Shown here: piece after piece, positions 63,731 to 64,000 of the stretch | Numbering within the stretch: position 1 is the first letter of the stretch | How the letters are laid out: the number at the start of each line of letters is the position of its first letter | Assembly: GCA_003990705.1 (NCBI GenBank) | Contig: AP018318.1 | Span: 2,111,501 to 2,175,500, forward strand | Direction: 5' to 3' | DNA: 64,000 bases | Source: Nostoc sp. HK-01 | GTDB lineage: Bacteria; Cyanobacteriota; Cyanobacteriia; Cyanobacteriales; Nostocaceae | Notes under the pieces: generated by a model | Told to the model about the DNA's origin: nothing | The model's database searches: none | What the model saw: only the letters and a program-made list of their open reading frames with translations | Position numbers and translations under genes: made by a program

Positions 63731-64000
63731 AATACGAAATAATTACTGCTCTTTTACTCTTAGTTTCTAACTTAAAGAGTGACTTTGACAACAAATATCA
63801 ATTAACTTTTACGAATTAGTATTAACTAGGAGAATAAAAATGTAACGAAAGGTAAAAAATAAAATTTATCTCTAAAGGTAAATAGTCAAATACCTGTCAT
63901 AAAAACATCTATTGTTGTGCTTGTTTATAACTGAATATGACTGAAATATCCATGCACAGCGCACTCAACATACAATATTAATAAGTAATCATCCAAAAAA
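63731..64000. other. AT-rich sequence at the window edge
   Basis: The last 270 bases hold the upstream region of the membrane protein gene and no supported gene or structure. Confidence 0.4.

Overview
The window looks like chromosome from a filamentous, heterocyst-type cyanobacterium of the Nostoc/Anabaena/Trichormus group. The evidence is abundant GCGATCGC (HIP1) octamers, short tandem repeats between genes, a psb30 photosystem II gene, DUF4327, a huge Ser/Thr kinase-histidine kinase hybrid, and a frtRABC-type fructose transport cluster as described for Anabaena variabilis. No database search was possible; assignments come from reading motifs.

Bases 1-5489 carry a YihY-type membrane protein (cut by the window edge), a pair of M16 peptidase subunits, and the 3' part of comM (YifB/Mg-chelatase-like ATPase). 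comM is split: its 5' part resumes at 13453. Between lies a 7,957-bp mobile element (5490-13446) with 11-bp perfect inverted ends and a Tn554-like trio: tyrosine recombinase, zinc-finger tyrosine recombinase and DUF6262-type coiled-coil protein. Its cargo is a KilA-N protein with an unusual, possibly sliding-clamp-like C-terminus, a ribbon-helix-helix-like protein, a degenerate tRNA-like sequence, a MerR-like regulator, a YjzC-like protein and an unknown gene. Upstream of the KilA-N gene is a dense array of palindromes. The phasing at both junctions fits a 6-bp coupling-sequence integration and predicts in-frame repair of comM on excision.

Bases 14177-22369 hold a HIT protein and two signalling kinases. 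Bases 22782-24330 are a decayed small gene split by an IS4-family element with 16-bp inverted repeats and a 7-bp target duplication. Bases 24379-31102 are sugar uptake: an MFS sugar porter, frtC, frtB and frtA on the minus strand, and the LacI-type regulator frtR divergently, with two palindromic operators in front of frtR. Bases 31512-42889 contain DUF4327, an InrS/CsoR-type metal sensor, an amidohydrolase, a frameshifted gene, an HtrA protease, a small secreted basic protein, a CBM20-SGNH-DUF1796 fusion and a TPR-CHAT protein.

Bases 42960-57632 form the most distinctive native region: two diverging gene sets around a 763-bp control region. On the minus strand: an old-yellow-enzyme-type reductase, two paralogous di-haem cytochromes flanking a small membrane protein, an alpha/beta hydrolase, a lipoxygenase, an antibiotic-biosynthesis-monooxygenase (ABM) protein and a saccharopine-dehydrogenase-like reductase. 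On the plus strand: a large di-haem cytochrome resembling RoxA/RoxB rubber oxygenases, a lipase-like hydrolase and an SDR. Together they suggest oxidative processing of a lipid or isoprenoid substrate, a role inferred from families only.

Bases 57914-63730 return to housekeeping: a small secreted protein, another ABM protein, an unknown, recJ (with a repeat-derived insertion), psb30, a YkgJ-type cysteine-cluster protein, two half-size UPF0016 manganese-exchanger genes, and a membrane protein.
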